A stretch of DNA of 64,000 bases from Pithys albifrons albifrons (GCF_047495875.1 NC_092466.1:13388561-13452560), one strand, 5' to 3'; positions 1 to 12,754 are shown, numbered from the stretch's first letter. The notes: a model not told the origin generated them from the letters alone. Translations and numbers: made by a program.

Positions 1-442
1 CAGTGTCTTGCCAGAAAGGAAGAAGAAGGTGTTTTATTAAATAACTTTAATCTGGTTGCTTGAACAGCACTTTTAGCCTGGTGGGTGGTCTGTCACATGG
101 TCAGGTAAAACCTGTGTCTCCACCAGCACACACAGGCTGTGGATTAGAGACAAGGAGTGTGTTTTGTAACAAATAATGAGGCTAATTTTAGAGCGGCAGC
201 AAGGCCAGGTTCAGATGTCTGCCTGGACCCTGTCCCAGCTCCTCTCTACTGCCAGAAACTTGCCCTCGCTTTCTTGGAGTGAACTATCTCATACCTTTTT
301 ATGTACAGGCTTCCCTGCAACAAGGCAGAGTAATTCCCGCAGTTGCTGTTGTTTTAAACCACACACAAACCAAGAGATCCCCTAATCCCTATGCAGTCAG
401 TCCATGTTTTCCCCTAAGATGTTTGTTGTGCTTCCTTTACAG
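1..442 (+). other. SH3PXD2A: Intron, 3' end (upstream of exon A)
   Basis: This is the last part of the intron before exon A. It ends with a pyrimidine-rich tract and an acceptor AG at 441-442. No repeat, coding signal or RNA gene was recognised. Short open frames here are not supported by any family resemblance. Confidence 0.85.
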
Positions 443-518
443 ATGCAGCTTCTGGACAAGTTCCCTATTGAAGGAGGCCAGAAAGACCCCAAGCAAAGAA
501 TTATTCCTTTTCTACCAG
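443..518 (+). CDS. SH3PXD2A: SH3PXD2A PX-domain exon A (about residues 52-77)
   Basis: This 76 nt coding exon starts at phase 0 after the acceptor ...cctttacag and ends one base into a glycine codon before the donor gtaatg at 519. It reads [12 protein letters not shown] then [13 protein letters not shown], matching TKS5 from about residue 52. The first ATG is an internal methionine, because the preceding PX residues (ending SKFFDLQ in human TKS5) lie on an upstream exon. The stretch carries the proline-rich PX loop (PxxPxK), whose final GK is completed by exon B; in PX domains this loop helps membrane and SH3 contacts. The donor gtaatg is weaker than consensus but follows CAG. The open reading continues past the donor, but that part has no TKS5 similarity. 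Identity is near certain; residue numbers are by comparison with remembered human TKS5. Confidence 0.97.
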
Positions 519-2219
519 GTAATGCTGTGGGGAAAGCCCTAAATAAGATGAGTGAGAGCAGCTGGGAACTGCAATTCCCCAACTACTGTCTCCAGTACTT
601 CTTGTGACCACTTTTATAAATGCTGTTTCCCTGGGAGCTCATACATCTAGTCTTGTGATGCCAGACCTCCACGTCCTCCTAAAATAACTGTTGTGGTGTT
701 TAGGGCTCCCAAGGGATCTTGCATCAGCTGCTCAGATTCAGGTTGACTTGTGCCCTACCCCACAAAGGGATTTGATGGCTTCTGGGGGGCTGTGTCTGTG
801 GGGTGCAAACAGGCAGCCCCAGCTCAGGCCACCAACTGGGAGGCCACTGGAGACCAGAGTCAGTCTTTGTCATTCCTGGTTTCTGTGGCTCTGCAGGTAG
901 TGTTACTGTGTAATAAGGAATGAATAATTAAGAGCTGTCACTGGGATATAAAGGAAACTGAAGGAAGGTTAAATGCAAATAAGGATTTCTGCAATGCTGG
1001 CCAAAAAGGTATTTGCTTGTCTTTTTGACCTGAGCCACTGTCCCTCTGACACCTTTTGAAGAGGACCTGGACGTGATGGATATCCTGTCCTCAGGGTAAC
1101 AGCACACACTTCTATGTGACCTCTTCCAGCAGCGACTGCAGGGGGATGGCATGGGGGAGAAGAGCCAGACCGCAGCATGCTCTTGGAAGTGTACACTCTG
1201 GCCAGCTCTCTATTGTCTAACTGCACAATTCTGGCTGTTGGCTTAAAGTTTAGCTCACTGCACTGCCTGCCAGGATAAGTGGAGTATTTTCAGCCTGTTA
1301 TAAGGTCTGTTCTGTCTTTAGCTATAAAAAGGAGACCCCACCTCTTCCCTTAAGGTCTGTGAAGAGAAGCTGAGATAAAAGGACTTAGTTGTGTCCAGGA
1401 GTGTGGTGTGGTCCCCAGCACTGTTTGTGGGCAAAGCAGCTGCTCCAGATGTGTGGTGAGCACAGCTCCAGGACTGGCAGGGAAGCAGAGACTTGGAAGC
1501 CAGCAGCACAAATACATGACAGAAGCACTGAAACTGCAGTAGGGCAGAACAAGCTGCTTGGCAGCCTCCACTGATCTCGTGGAAGGCACTCCCAGGATCA
1601 GGGTTTGCTCCCTGAAGTGTTCTGTGATGCATTCAGACCCTCTGCAGCCAGGGGGAAGGTGGTGTTGCCTTCCATTTCCAATCTGGGATGAGAGTAGTCC
1701 AAGAGTAGGCTGTCTTTCCAGCTGTGTCACAAACAAGCTCACAGACGAGCCACTTTGTGAAACCTCTGTGTGCTAAGAATGGATACTGCTGGCCTGCCTT
1801 TCTTGATGAAAAACATTTTGAGATCTTTGAAAGCACTGTACAGAAGTGCAGATGGCTTCATGCAAGGTGCTGTAGGAAAATCTCAGTCTGCAGGTAGCAG
1901 TTGTTCCTCCTGTATTGACATTTGTTTTATTTTCTCTTAGAAAAATGTTGGCTGTCTGCACATGACTGTCTGCTGCTCAGTCTTTGTGCAGATCTTAGTG
2001 ATGGGTGTCCTGATATATGGGTGTATGATATTTGGGGAGGGTGAGATAAACCCCATATGCCCATTACAACTTTTCCTACCCTTCCCAACCTCCAGGAACA
2101 TGAGAGAGATGGTACACATGTCCTTGAGGGGAAGAGTTATATCTGGAAAACATTTGGGTTGACTTGGTGTCCCAAAGAGAGGAGTTGCCAGAACAGAATA
2201 GACCTCAGCTGTATTTAAT

Positions 2220-2530
2220 TTAAAATTTCTGTGATATGTGTTCTACTTTTGATATCAAATCTCTGCCTCTTTCTTGTTGAGCTGCAGAACAGCCCTTGTT
2301 GCTTTCCCCAGGAACAAGGTGACTCAGCTAAATGTCAAACAATGTCAAACTCCCTTAAATAAACTAGCTGCCATAATTAGAATATGCATGGCATTTCTGC
2401 AGCTGGAGCCGTGGATTACGGAAACGAATACCTAGCTATAAACTCCCTTAATTAAAAAATGGCAAGGCAGATGTTTGTACTTAAATCCTACTTTATGAAG
2501 ATGTTACGGTCTTGCTAATTATGGACCTGA
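2220..2530. promoter_or_regulatory. Candidate intronic enhancer (TAAT motifs, AP-1/MAF site)
   Basis: An AT-rich island with several homeodomain-type cores (ataattag, cttaattaa, ctaattatg), an AP-1/MAF-like TGACTCAGC at 2320-2328, and an exact 10-base tandem pair aatgtcaaac at 2331-2350. The motif density and lack of repeat signature resemble vertebrate conserved non-coding elements. No alignment could be made, so function is inferred only. It could equally be ordinary AT-rich intron. Confidence 0.3.
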
Positions 2531-4799
2531 TTCAGCCAAGCTGGAGTGACTCTGCATGCTGGCTTCTGAGTGCCAGGGGTTTGCCTGTGCCCCTTGCAGG
2601 CCAGTGCAAACTGCCCCTACCCTGTCTGGTTTGGGAAGTTGACATAGACCATCCTGTGACTCCTCCTGGTCAGCAATGCCATGGTGCTCTCCTGAAATAA
2701 TAATTAGTACTTGACTGTGTTGGAAACCTTTTACCTGTAAAGCGAAGAAAAGTGTAATGAGTTCAGAGCCTTGACCCCCAAAGAAATAGCATATTGGGTT
2801 CAGTTTTTTCTCTCCTCTTTATCTTAGTTTTATCAATTTCTTTCTTCATATATATTTACCCCTACTTCCCTCTTACACAAGTAAGAATTCTACAGCTTTC
2901 ACTGCCATGAAGAGGTGCAAGGAAATGATAAGCAGTGCCAGGTAGTTCTGTAAAAGATGTCCTGTGGACAATTTTGTAGTTTTGTATTACTTCTATGAGA
3001 CTCACGTCCGTGCCTTCAATTTTTCTGTGATTTTTTATTAACCATACCAAGAGGGCAAAACTGATATTTTCGTCTCCTTTCCACATTTTGTCTTCTTCCC
3101 ATGAGGTTTTGATTTCTTCTCTCTGATTTCCCTTTTTAGTGTTGGAAAAGTCTGCATCAGGGGAGGTTGGGCAGAAGAAAAGCACATAAAAAACCCTGTT
3201 TGTGGGGTGGCCAGAGAGGATTTTGATAGATGGTGGTATGAATTTTTTTTTTTGTTTGTTTTGGAGGAAGCCTGTGGAACAGTTGGAATAAAATTCACTG
3301 AAAAAATGCCTTTCTAGACCAAAGATAGTTTGTTGCTCAAAGAAGACACGATGGAAAGTGCTGAGTGTGGCTGTTGGTTGAGCCCATTTGCAAAGCATTG
3401 AATTCTCCATCATCTCTCCTGTTGCATAACTGAAGAGCAATCTTTGTATTGTGGATGCAAAGTTTGGCCCTCCCTCTGTCAGATATTTCTATATCTGCAT
3501 CAGCAGAGAGAAGGGGTTATGGGTTTGGGCTTCCTATTTCAGGAGTCTTGAGATAATTAATAAAGGAATTTCAGCTGGAAGGAGATGACTGATCTGCTGA
3601 GCTTCTGAAGAGCACAGTGGCAATTCAAGTGGCAGAGACAGGGTGATGCAACTGGGATTAACAGTTTTGCAGTGGTTGACCCAAGACTCCAGGGCTTGCA
3701 TTGTTTTTCATTTCTTTTGGCACTAAGTGGGAGAGCCATCTGGAGACAAAGCTGAAGTTGGAGGGGTGTCAGCTCTTCTTGCTCCACTGTGTCTTCCAAA
3801 GTGCAGCCCTGGGGAAAACACACTGCATGGCATGAAATCATCATGTCACACTGGGCTGCAGAGCCCGACTTGGAGAGAGACTTGGGCTCTCCATGTCATG
3901 GAGGGCTGGACATTGATGATGGCAGCCCCTTGCACTTCCAACCCAGATTCCAGCTAGATCCCTGCCTGGACTCAAACCACTTTTGATCCCCTCTGAAAAA
4001 AACCCAGGAGGTTTTTGCACAGGATGTGCTGGAAGGGGAAAATCCTTGCTGGGTTGCTGCTCTGCAGTTTTCCTGCTGCCTGGAGAGGGAGACATCTCGC
4101 TCAAGGATACTGCTTTGTGTGTGTGGTTTTCCTTACCCTTGGGAACCTGAGTCCTACCCAGGGGGATTGCAGGGGGTCAGTACAGGCTGCCCTACCAGCT
4201 TGGTCAGGCAGCTGCAGGAGCAACCACCCAGCCTGGCTCCGGTCTCTGCCAGAGAGGCGCCTTCTCTTTCCCAGTCAGGTTTTCCTCCTCCCTGGATTAG
4301 GGCAATGAAAGAGGAAACCATCTGTTTGGGGGTGCACGCTGCCAGCAGAGCTTGATGGCTGTGTCCCAGGGTACTGGAAGGGATTCCAGCATGGTGGATG
4401 AGATGTGATTCAGCCACTGCCTGGCCCCACTGTAGCCCGATGACCTGCTTTCCCCCTGAGAAGAGAAACAAATGCTCCAGCACCATCTCAGAGGGGTCTT
4501 GGGCTTTCTCTGTCCTCGGCCCCAAGGCAACAGTAGCACATGGTGTGCCTGCTGAGGTGTTTTAAGGTCAGGCATCAAATACAGGGCAGCGGAGATCCCT
4601 GTAGGTAGTGCGAGTTCAGCCCTGTTTTTTGCTTCAGAGCTCTGTCGCGTTGCTCCTGCCAGCAAGAGTGGGTGGGAATGGGGTGAGTTGATCCCCGCTG
4701 GGAGGGCTTTGCCTGACTGCTTAATCTCTGGGCAGGGCTCCCGATTTCCCAGACAAGCCCCATTTTCTCCCAGCCTGAAGTGTGCTGGGGGCTGTTCTC

Positions 4800-4945
4800 C
4801 AGCAAAGCGGGAGCCGGGGGAGTGAGCCCCAGCCGAGCTTAGTGCCATGCGTGAGTCAGGAGAGCTGCGGGAAGGGATAGGTTCAGTCGGAGAGGGCGCG
4901 GGCGGCCATCCCAGCACCGCCCAGATACCAGGGGCAGGTGAGGGG
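4800..4945 (+). promoter_or_regulatory. CpG-rich patch with possible alternative first exon
   Basis: About ten CpG dinucleotides fall in roughly 130 bases, while most of the surrounding intron has few. An AP-1 site TGAGTCA sits at 4852-4858. An ATG at 4847 (gccATGc, with G at -3) opens a frame of 30 codons beginning MRESGELREG, which reaches a strong donor CAG|gtgagg after 4937. The frame leaves one base over, exactly the phase exon B needs to complete its first glycine. If used, this would splice in frame to exon B and make a TKS5 form lacking the first PX strands and the exon A residues. No TATA box or core promoter motif stands out. Chance could explain the open frame in GC-rich DNA and, one time in three, the phase. 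Confidence 0.3.
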
Positions 4946-6295
4946 TGCCGACAGGCAGGAGCCTCCCCATTTTGCACAATGCAGGAGAATGGGGAATAAC
5001 CTCTCGCCAATGCCGGCTGGGACTTTCTTCGCCTTTGTTTCTGCCACTCGCAGGCTGCAGTGGAGAAGGAGATCTGCCGATGAACTGCATCCCAGGTGCT
5101 TATTGTCTGCGTTTTGGTTTGGCTTGTTGGGTATGGGTGTTTTCCCCTCCCCTTTTCAATGTTGTCTTTTGGGCAAGAGGAAGCTGAGGAAAAAGGCTTC
5201 AGAAAGTTTGCGACAGCAGGGTTTTCTCAATGGTGATGAGAGCAGGACTTTTTTCCTCCCAGTTGTGTATGTTTCAGCTTTGCTCCTTTTGTTTTGCTCT
5301 GAGCTGGGGGAGAAAGTGGTGAGAGATCTTGTGCTGAAGCAGAGATATGGGTTCATCCTAACACAGCCATCAGTGCAGTGACCTTCAGATCCAGCCATTC
5401 ATGTTCCACCTGTGTAAATCAAGACCAGGATCAGCAAAATTAGATGTTGTCAGGTGTAATTTTGTTGAAGGTGCTGCATTTCAGTGGTAATCAGTGCATG
5501 AAAAGCTTTTTAACATTTATTCTGCCCACCTTGGAAGGAAGGGTGAGGGTGACTCTAAGGTGCACACTGGCTCAGGAAGACCCTTAGAAATTTTAGAGGC
5601 ACTCTTTTTGCATGCTATTTTCGCCCTTAGAGAAGTGGTTGCTAGCAGGGCATTTAAAAGGAAATGCATTCCCCTATCCTAATTCTTAGCTGGATTTTAT
5701 ATGCAAATTTCTATATGCATATTTTTGATTATACTGTCCTGCATCACTCTGAGCCAGAGCAACAAGTTAGTGATTTTAACTCTTCTTTGGAGTAATTTCG
5801 AGTTCCTGACTTACGCAGAAATGAACAGTATTGTAGCAGTTCAGAGCCAGTCAAAGAGTAGCTTAAAGATTAAAAAATCCCAGGAGGGATCAGATAACAT
5901 TATCAAGTCGTGTTTTACTTTTTAGATTAAAATGTGAATTAAGTTATTTGAAACAGTGTTCCTTTAATATACACTATTAGTCTTGCTGGTATCATAGGCA
6001 CATATATACGCACATAATAGCGTCTCAGGTGTTTGGTTTGCTGAGCTGTACCTGTGTAACACAAATACCTGAGGTATTCTGCTGTGGTTTCCTGGATATG
6101 AGGCAACAAACTCTCAGATGGAGGAGGGGCTCTGCTCCCATCCTCTTCCATCCACCTGCAATAAGGCAGCATTACAGTCCCCTGTCCCCGTCTCAGAGGA
6201 GCTGCTAGGGGATGGGGAGGTGACCCATGGCACTGTGGTGTGAGATCCTGGGGGCTTGAACAGCTATGGAAAGGTTTTTGAAGTCCACTCCATAA

Positions 6296-6812
6296 TCACA
6301 GAATCATAGAAACAGCTGAGTTGGAAGAGACCTCTGAGATCATCAAGTCCAACCCTTGATCCAACACCACTGTGATTACTAGACCATGGCACTCAGTGCC
6401 ACATCCAGTCTCATCTTGAAAGCCCCCAGGGATGGAGAATCCGCCACCTCTCTGGGCAGGCCATTCCAATGCCTGATTTCTCTCTCTGTAAAGAATTTCT
6501 TTTTAATAGCCAAACCTAAACCTCCCCTGGCAGAGCTTAAGCCTGTGCCCTCTTGTTCTACTGCTGGTTGCCTGGGAGAAGAGACCAACCCCCACCTGGC
6601 TACAAGCTCCCTTCAGGGAGTTGTAGAGAGTGACGAGATCACCCCTGACTCTCCTCTTCTCCAGACTAAACAACCCCAGCTCCCTCAGCCTCTCTTCATA
6701 GGACTTGTGCTCAAGTCCCTTTACCAGTGTTGCCACTCTTTTCTGGATCCCAGCACCTCAATATCTTTCCTGAACTGAGATGTCTAGAACTGAACACACT
6801 ACTCAAAGGGCA
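6296..6812 (-). mobile_element. CR1 LINE, 5'-truncated 3' end with broken ORF2
   Basis: The + strand starts with cacagaatcatagaa, the reverse complement of the CR1 3' terminal octamer repeat (attctatg/attctgtg), so the element points to the minus strand. Minus-strand translation gives the typical end of CR1 ORF2 (reverse transcriptase protein): [27 protein letters not shown], then, in another frame, KKKFFTEREIRHWNGLPREV and RLDVAL. The change of frame near 6500-6515 looks like a one-base indel, so the copy is dead. The 5' side fades out near 6812 in sequence still like CR1 (aactgaacacactactcaaag). Such 5'-truncated copies are the usual form of CR1 in birds. It lies in intron, antisense to SH3PXD2A. 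Confidence 0.93.
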
Positions 6813-7900
6813 ATATAATTTCATTTTAATCTATGTATTTTAAGTTTTCCTGCCTCTGTTCTCAGAGAGGAGAGAGAGCTTCCAGGTGTAATGCAAACTT
6901 ACATTTGAGTCTGGATGGTGTATTAGCAGGACAGTTACAAGGCCCTTGGCAGCTTTCCCCTCCATCTTACTTTGGAGCTGAGTGATGCCAAGCTTCTGGT
7001 GAGCTGCTCTTCAGCAGCTCCTATTGTTTGAGTTAGAGGTTTCTATTGTTTCTTTCTATTTTCTCCCTTGCTAGGAGAGCTATTGTGGAAAATTCATCTC
7101 CTGTCTCTCACAAGAGGAGAATGGATTTCCTGTCGGCTCTGGGCTTGAAGGAAAACCAGGGGCTGCCGGGAGGAAGTGGCTGTTCCTCAGCCAGGCGGTG
7201 GGAGGATTGTTGATTTTGAGGAGAACAGGCATATTCTTTTCTTTAGGCTCCATGGAGATATTTTTAGGGTTTAAGTCTTTTTCTGGTTGTAAGACAAGTT
7301 GTCAAGTATGAGGTCATAGGATGCCCTTAGGCTGCTTCCTATTGAAGAAGGCACAACCAGTGGGCTTTCAGAGCTGCCCTCTGAGGAGGGGGCTGTAGTG
7401 AGCCCCACGTAAGGGAGTGCAGGGGCCTTCTGGCTTTGCATGCTGAGCCTGTTTCACAGGCATCCTCAGGCCTTCTGAAGGCCTTTGGGCATTAATAGGG
7501 TGTGAGCCAAGGGCCTGATTCCATTACAAAAGGAAGAGAAAGGAGGAAAAAAATAACAGTGCTGGAATCTGACCAAGTACCTGGTCCTCTTCTCTCTCTT
7601 TCAGTCTCTTCTGAGTCTTTTCTCAGCATACAGATCCAAAATCCATCCGCTGGCAGCTGTAATAGGAAAACCCTACAGAATATTTTTCTGGGGCTTTCAC
7701 CCACCCCTCTCACAGAGGATAAGAACTGGTATTTTGCTTACCCAGAAACCACCTCTAGGCAGAAATCAGCACATGCAGAGCACAGATCATTAGACCATTT
7801 GAGTCTTCTAATGAGAATTTTCTAATGATCAAGCCACAGTTTCAAGCGAAAACAAAGAATGAAAAGGGATTTTGGCTTGGGTTTGCTTGAAGTGAACTAA

Positions 7901-7934
7901 TGGGTTGGGGTTTTTTTGGGTTTTTTGGTTTTTT
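7901..7934 (+). repeat. G/T-rich low-complexity tract
   Basis: A run made almost only of G and T on the sense strand: alternating groups of two to four G and five to seven T. It has the same composition as the tracts near 40501, 45884 and 54347. No coding meaning. Confidence 0.8.
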
Positions 7935-10900
7935 CCTTGCAGTGCTGGATGCTAGACTGAAAGGCCAGGACAGGTTTTCAGTGCAGTCTAGCTGCTTGGA
8001 CTCCTTGGGGAAATACACAGACATTTTCGCTCAGAAATTAGTTGGATTTTGATTCTTGTTTTTAAAGGCAATAAATAAACATGATTATAGACTTGAAAAG
8101 CAGTTTAAGCTGCATTGGGCTCGTTGTTTCCTCAGGCAGCCGTTGCAGATGAGTGTGCCCTCTACTACTATAATTACTTTTTAAAAATAACTCTCCAAGT
8201 CTGTAATCTAAAGTGGGTGGTATGTAGCAAGTCTGAGAGCATTCTGCATTCAACCCACAGGCTGGGTAGAGAGTTTGCTTGTCTTCATCTCTGGTTTGAA
8301 ATCTGAGTTTTTCCCACAATCCATCGACAAATGGCCCATACAATGAAAGTGCTTTTTAACATGGAAGTCAAGCCTGGCAGGGACTCAGATGGCTTTGCAG
8401 CCCCACAGGCTCTAGATATTCCCTCTGGATATTACTTAGCTGCCTGATCTTGTCTTCGTTGTATTTGAATTTAAGCTGCCTGCGCAATTGAGGAGAGCAG
8501 AGCCCAGCTGAGACTCAAAGCTAAGCAATAGTCTAGGTCTCAGTTTGACTCTGTTTTCAGTCCACTTTGCCTTTTGGCTGGGCCAGCTGATTTATTTATG
8601 TACTCACATGCTTAAAATAGGTTGTGATTATTTTTTTCCTGTTGATTGGAAACAATGAACATGGGAATTTGCTGCTTGATGGCAAGTGATTTATCTATCC
8701 TACTTTATTTTTTCTATCTGTTAAGTTTTTCAGGTGCTGATGTTCTTTAGTGGGGTGTGTTTGCAGACCTCCCTGCTCCACAATGCAGCTTTTTTTCAGG
8801 TTCTCATGAATACTCTTCTCCTTACTCATAAGGGGATCTTTCTACTCAGTAGCAGAGTGAGAGGATACTGCAGGCAGGGATTTGCCAAACTGAATCTGTT
8901 TTCACTATAATGAAATAACCCATGGCAGTGTCTACTCCCCTGTGGGTTGTTTTTTTTAGAGTATAGTCCTGTTTAATGGGAAAGCTGATGTAGAGAGAGG
9001 GAAATAATGTGGGAATTAGAAAGAGGAAACCAAGAGTAGGTAGATGAGGAAAGGAAAGTAAATCCTAGAAGTGGGAAATTCAATCCTCTTGAGCTTCTCT
9101 CATTCAGAGAGGTGCTAATACAGGCCCCAGGCTTTTACTCAAGATTGAGGTAATTAATGTTTGCCCTCAAATTTCCGTGGGTCTGAAGTTAAGCACTTTA
9201 ATCGTGTCATTTTCTATCAGGGTTTTGCCACCTCTAAATAAAGAGCAGAAAATTATATCCCTTCTGCTTTCACATCCTAAGCATCGGCAAGTTCAGACTT
9301 GCAGATTCCTTCTCATATTCAGGGCTCTGAACAGCACCGAGCTGACCTGGAATAAGCAAAACATTTGAATATGGTTTGCACTTGATGGGGTTTTTTTGGA
9401 GTTGTTAGAGCTGGTGGACAGACTTTTTTCACTGAGTTCAGTGTTAGATGTGATTCCCACCAAATTCCTCCAACTCTTCTCACCAAATGCAGGATAGCTT
9501 GATACCCTCTCAGGCAAGGAGTAAAACCATCAGACTGGAGTACAGGGTAAAGGCATTTGTGCCTATTCCCACTTGGCAATGTCGTCACCACTGGTCTATT
9601 TAAATCACTAGATGCAGAGAGCAGAAGGGAAAACATTCCTGTCTTAATCCCGCCTCCCAGAAAACAGGGCAAATGCAGATTTGTGTGTTTAGCAGATTTC
9701 CTCTTAGGAAGAGAAGTCTCCTATACATAATAATCCTTTTAGTAACATCTCCAGTGAACGAGGCTTTGTCTGAAGAACAAAGAAAAAGTCGCAAGCTTGA
9801 AATATGCCTGAATTTCCTGAGTGCACTCACTGCTGTGTGCAGGCAGGAAGCTGTGTTAGTCTGGTTTGGGTGTTTGCTCTGAAGTGGCATAAACAGAGTG
9901 TCGAGTCTCCTGGGATCCTGATCGGACCCGTGGTCCCGGGAATAGGAGTTCCTCTAGCTGCAGCTGTTAGAAGGACTTCCATAGTCATGCAGCTGTGACT
10001 ATCCCTGACTGTCCCGTCTCCCCTCTGGGTGTGTCCTCTGAAGCTTCTGGGTGGATGCAGGAGGCAGCAGCAGAGGTGAGTGGTGCAGCCACAGTAGACC
10101 CAGCACACGTGAGTGTTAAGCTGCCAGCCAGCAGGGAACTCATTTCCTGCACAATTATGGAAACAGCTGATCTGTGACATTTTAAGAAGGGGAGAAAATA
10201 CAGGGCAAAGGAAGGAAGGCCCCAGCTATGTAAATATTTACTTCTGCACAGTGTCCCAGCCACCCCCTTCTCCCAGGGTCTGGAGGAAGAAGCAGTTGCT
10301 TGCTGCTGGCTCTGGCACATGGTGACAGGGAATGGGAGAGCCACCAGTGGACTGTCTGCAGCTGGAAAGAGGACACTGTCTGCCAAGTGGAAGCTGCTCT
10401 GCTGGAGTGTGATACTCTCCTGCTTGACCCACCTGCTCCCTGCAGCATCACATAGCCAGTGATGTGCTGCTGGACCGCCAAGACCTTTCCTGAACCACCT
10501 GCCTGGGCCTCCTTTCCCACTTTTTGGTCTTGTGCTAAAAAAGCCAAGCTAATAAGGTACCCCTGCTTCTTCCCACAGAGCAGCCAGAGTGTTGGGAAAA
10601 TGAAGGCATGAAGCTTTCCAGGGTAGCACTGCTGCAGGCAGTTGAGGTTTCCAGGATCTGGGGACTGCAGCATCTTGTGTGATGCCATCACCATGTCACA
10701 TGGCCACCACCAGCCAGGTCTGGAGCAGATATAAACTATATTGTGAGCAGAAGAGGCACTCACTAGACCTGATTGAAGAAGATCCTTGGACCCAGGTCAA
10801 AAAAAAAAAGACCTTCAGAGACAGGAAAAGAGGTTTCTTTTTGGTCACAGCATTCTTCAGCCTGATATAATGCTGGTTTTCGATTCCTTTCTCTCACTGT

Positions 10901-12613
10901 AGAATCAGTATCTGACCACCAGGGCAGTTCCAAAGTCCCTCGTATGTACCCAGCAGGTGGAGGGAAGGCTGTGGTGTGCTTTGCCTGTGGTCCTGTTAGT
11001 AGCCAGGATTGCACTGCGTAAGCCACATTTCTGCACTATGGCAGCCTGTGATGGTTGTGTCAACAGGGCGTGACAGGCATTTGAGGAGATTGAGTGAGTC
11101 CCAGTAATAGTGACACTTGTCCATTGGTGAGTCTCAGTGTAGTTTGCTCTCCCAGTACAGAGTTGGAATAGGTAGGATTCAAAGATTTGTTTCATTCAGG
11201 TGCTTGATGTGGTAACAGAGGTAGCTCCAGCCTGTTCCACTCCACCTCTTTCATCAAGGAAATACTGGCTAAGCTCACTCCCCAGAACATGCATAGTCAC
11301 TCAGGGCATAAACACAAGGGATTTGTGTTGTGGGTTAATTCTGCTGCTGGAAATCAAACCCCATTTGTGATCAGATGACATCTTTCTTGGAAAGGGACCA
11401 AGGTTAAGAAGACAAGGAAGGCAGGTTAGTTAAAATATGTCAAAGTCTCCTGGGTGTAAGTAAAGACTATAAATAAAAGCCTTTTAATGTGGAAAAGAAC
11501 TTTAGAGTGATATGATCGGACTCAATTTAGTCCAAATATTGCTTTATGCCATTAAGCTGTTATCAAGTTTTGGTTCAACTGCAATAGTTTTATGGCTTCA
11601 GTGCAGTGGGAACAGTTGCAGCCTTTATGCAAGTAAAGCATTTCCCCTGAAACATTTGCAGGGAAGACTGCTGTATTGTGCAGGAAGCTGGGAGTCAAAC
11701 TGCCTGGAAACGAATAGCTGGGAAGTTGACCTCTAAATCTCTTTTTTCCCCTCCATCCCAGCATAACTACACAATCTAAGGATTTATATCATGAACAAAG
11801 ATGTGATTTAAATGAGGTTAATTTTACATTCCTGTTAATGAATCCTCAAACTTAGTAATAAAAGCTGAACATTTTTACTTATTTCCTCTTAAGCTGCAAA
11901 CATGTCTGATTCAGCAGTGTCTTGAGATGATTTGTCAGGATGAGAAAATAAGTCACATCCCTTTTCCTCTTGAGATTAATAGAGAACAAGAATAATCCTG
12001 TACCCACAATATTATTTCAGTTGAGTTTGCATAATAGCCTGGAAATGGTTACACTCAATGCAATGCTTTGGAATAATGATGTTTCATCCTTTGAAGTTGG
12101 GTTAGTTCATGTCACAGTGTCAGATCTGCACAAATAATAAAACATGCACACCCTTACAGTTTTTCTTGACTGGCCTTTGTTTTCTGATCCAAGTTTTGCT
12201 ACAGTCAATTAGAAGTCAGTGGATTTTTAATGCTATTTCTGTAGATATCCAGCACCATCACAGCCAGAAAAGTCCTGTCTCACATTTGGTGTGTTTACAT
12301 GTCAGTGTGGCTGTGTGTTTAGGAAGATCCTGGTGTTTCTAAGAAATCTTGCTGCATATATGGCTGTGTTCAAAAGCTCTGCAAAGCATGAATAATTCCA
12401 TCAGAATTGTTGTAGCTGACCCTCTCCATGAGCCAAGGTTTTCCACATGCATCTGGACCCTTATTCCTGGCTTACATTAAAGAAAGTGAGAGAAGTCGGG
12501 CCTCCTATAATTACTTACAATCTGTGAGCTAGGCACATATGTAAATATTTTCAGGGTCACAACTTAGCTCTTTATTTTTAATATACTTTGTTATTCATAA
12601 TCATTTTTTAAGA

Positions 12614-12754
12614 GATTGAAAATCCCACCCATAAGTTTCTATAGTGTCAAGCCTGCTCAGCCTTGACCTCTGCTCCCAGTGGTATCATTGGATTTACTGT
12701 TGACTTCAGCAGGAGCAGTCACAGCGGGTCTGAGTGCTTTTGAAAACCCTTTCC
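12614..12754. repeat. Remnant of an ancient amniote interspersed repeat
   Basis: The segment holds phrases typical of an old palindromic repeat seen across turtles, crocodiles and birds: ttgacttcagcaggagcag, followed by tgagtgcttttgaaaaccc, with a related ttgaaaatcccaccc at the left end. These resemble the common reptile phrase in which a ttgacttcaatgggag core is followed by a gctcagcacttttgaaaatc type end. I cannot give the family name or its exact limits. Confidence 0.4.

Noticed and set aside
443..607. Reading on from exon A past its donor as a continuous protein
   Set aside because: Similarity to TKS5 stops exactly at the gtaatg donor and resumes at exon B in the matching phase.
2862..3440. 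192-codon open frame on the minus strand
   Set aside because: No family resemblance and no splice or promoter context. About one frame of this length is expected by chance in 64 kb on six frames.
4297..5010. 237-codon open frame on the minus strand
   Set aside because: It lies in the GC-rich part of the intron where stop codons are rare, and the translation is low in recognisable structure.
6386..6778. 130-codon plus-strand open frame
   Set aside because: It is the antisense of CR1 ORF2, not a gene.
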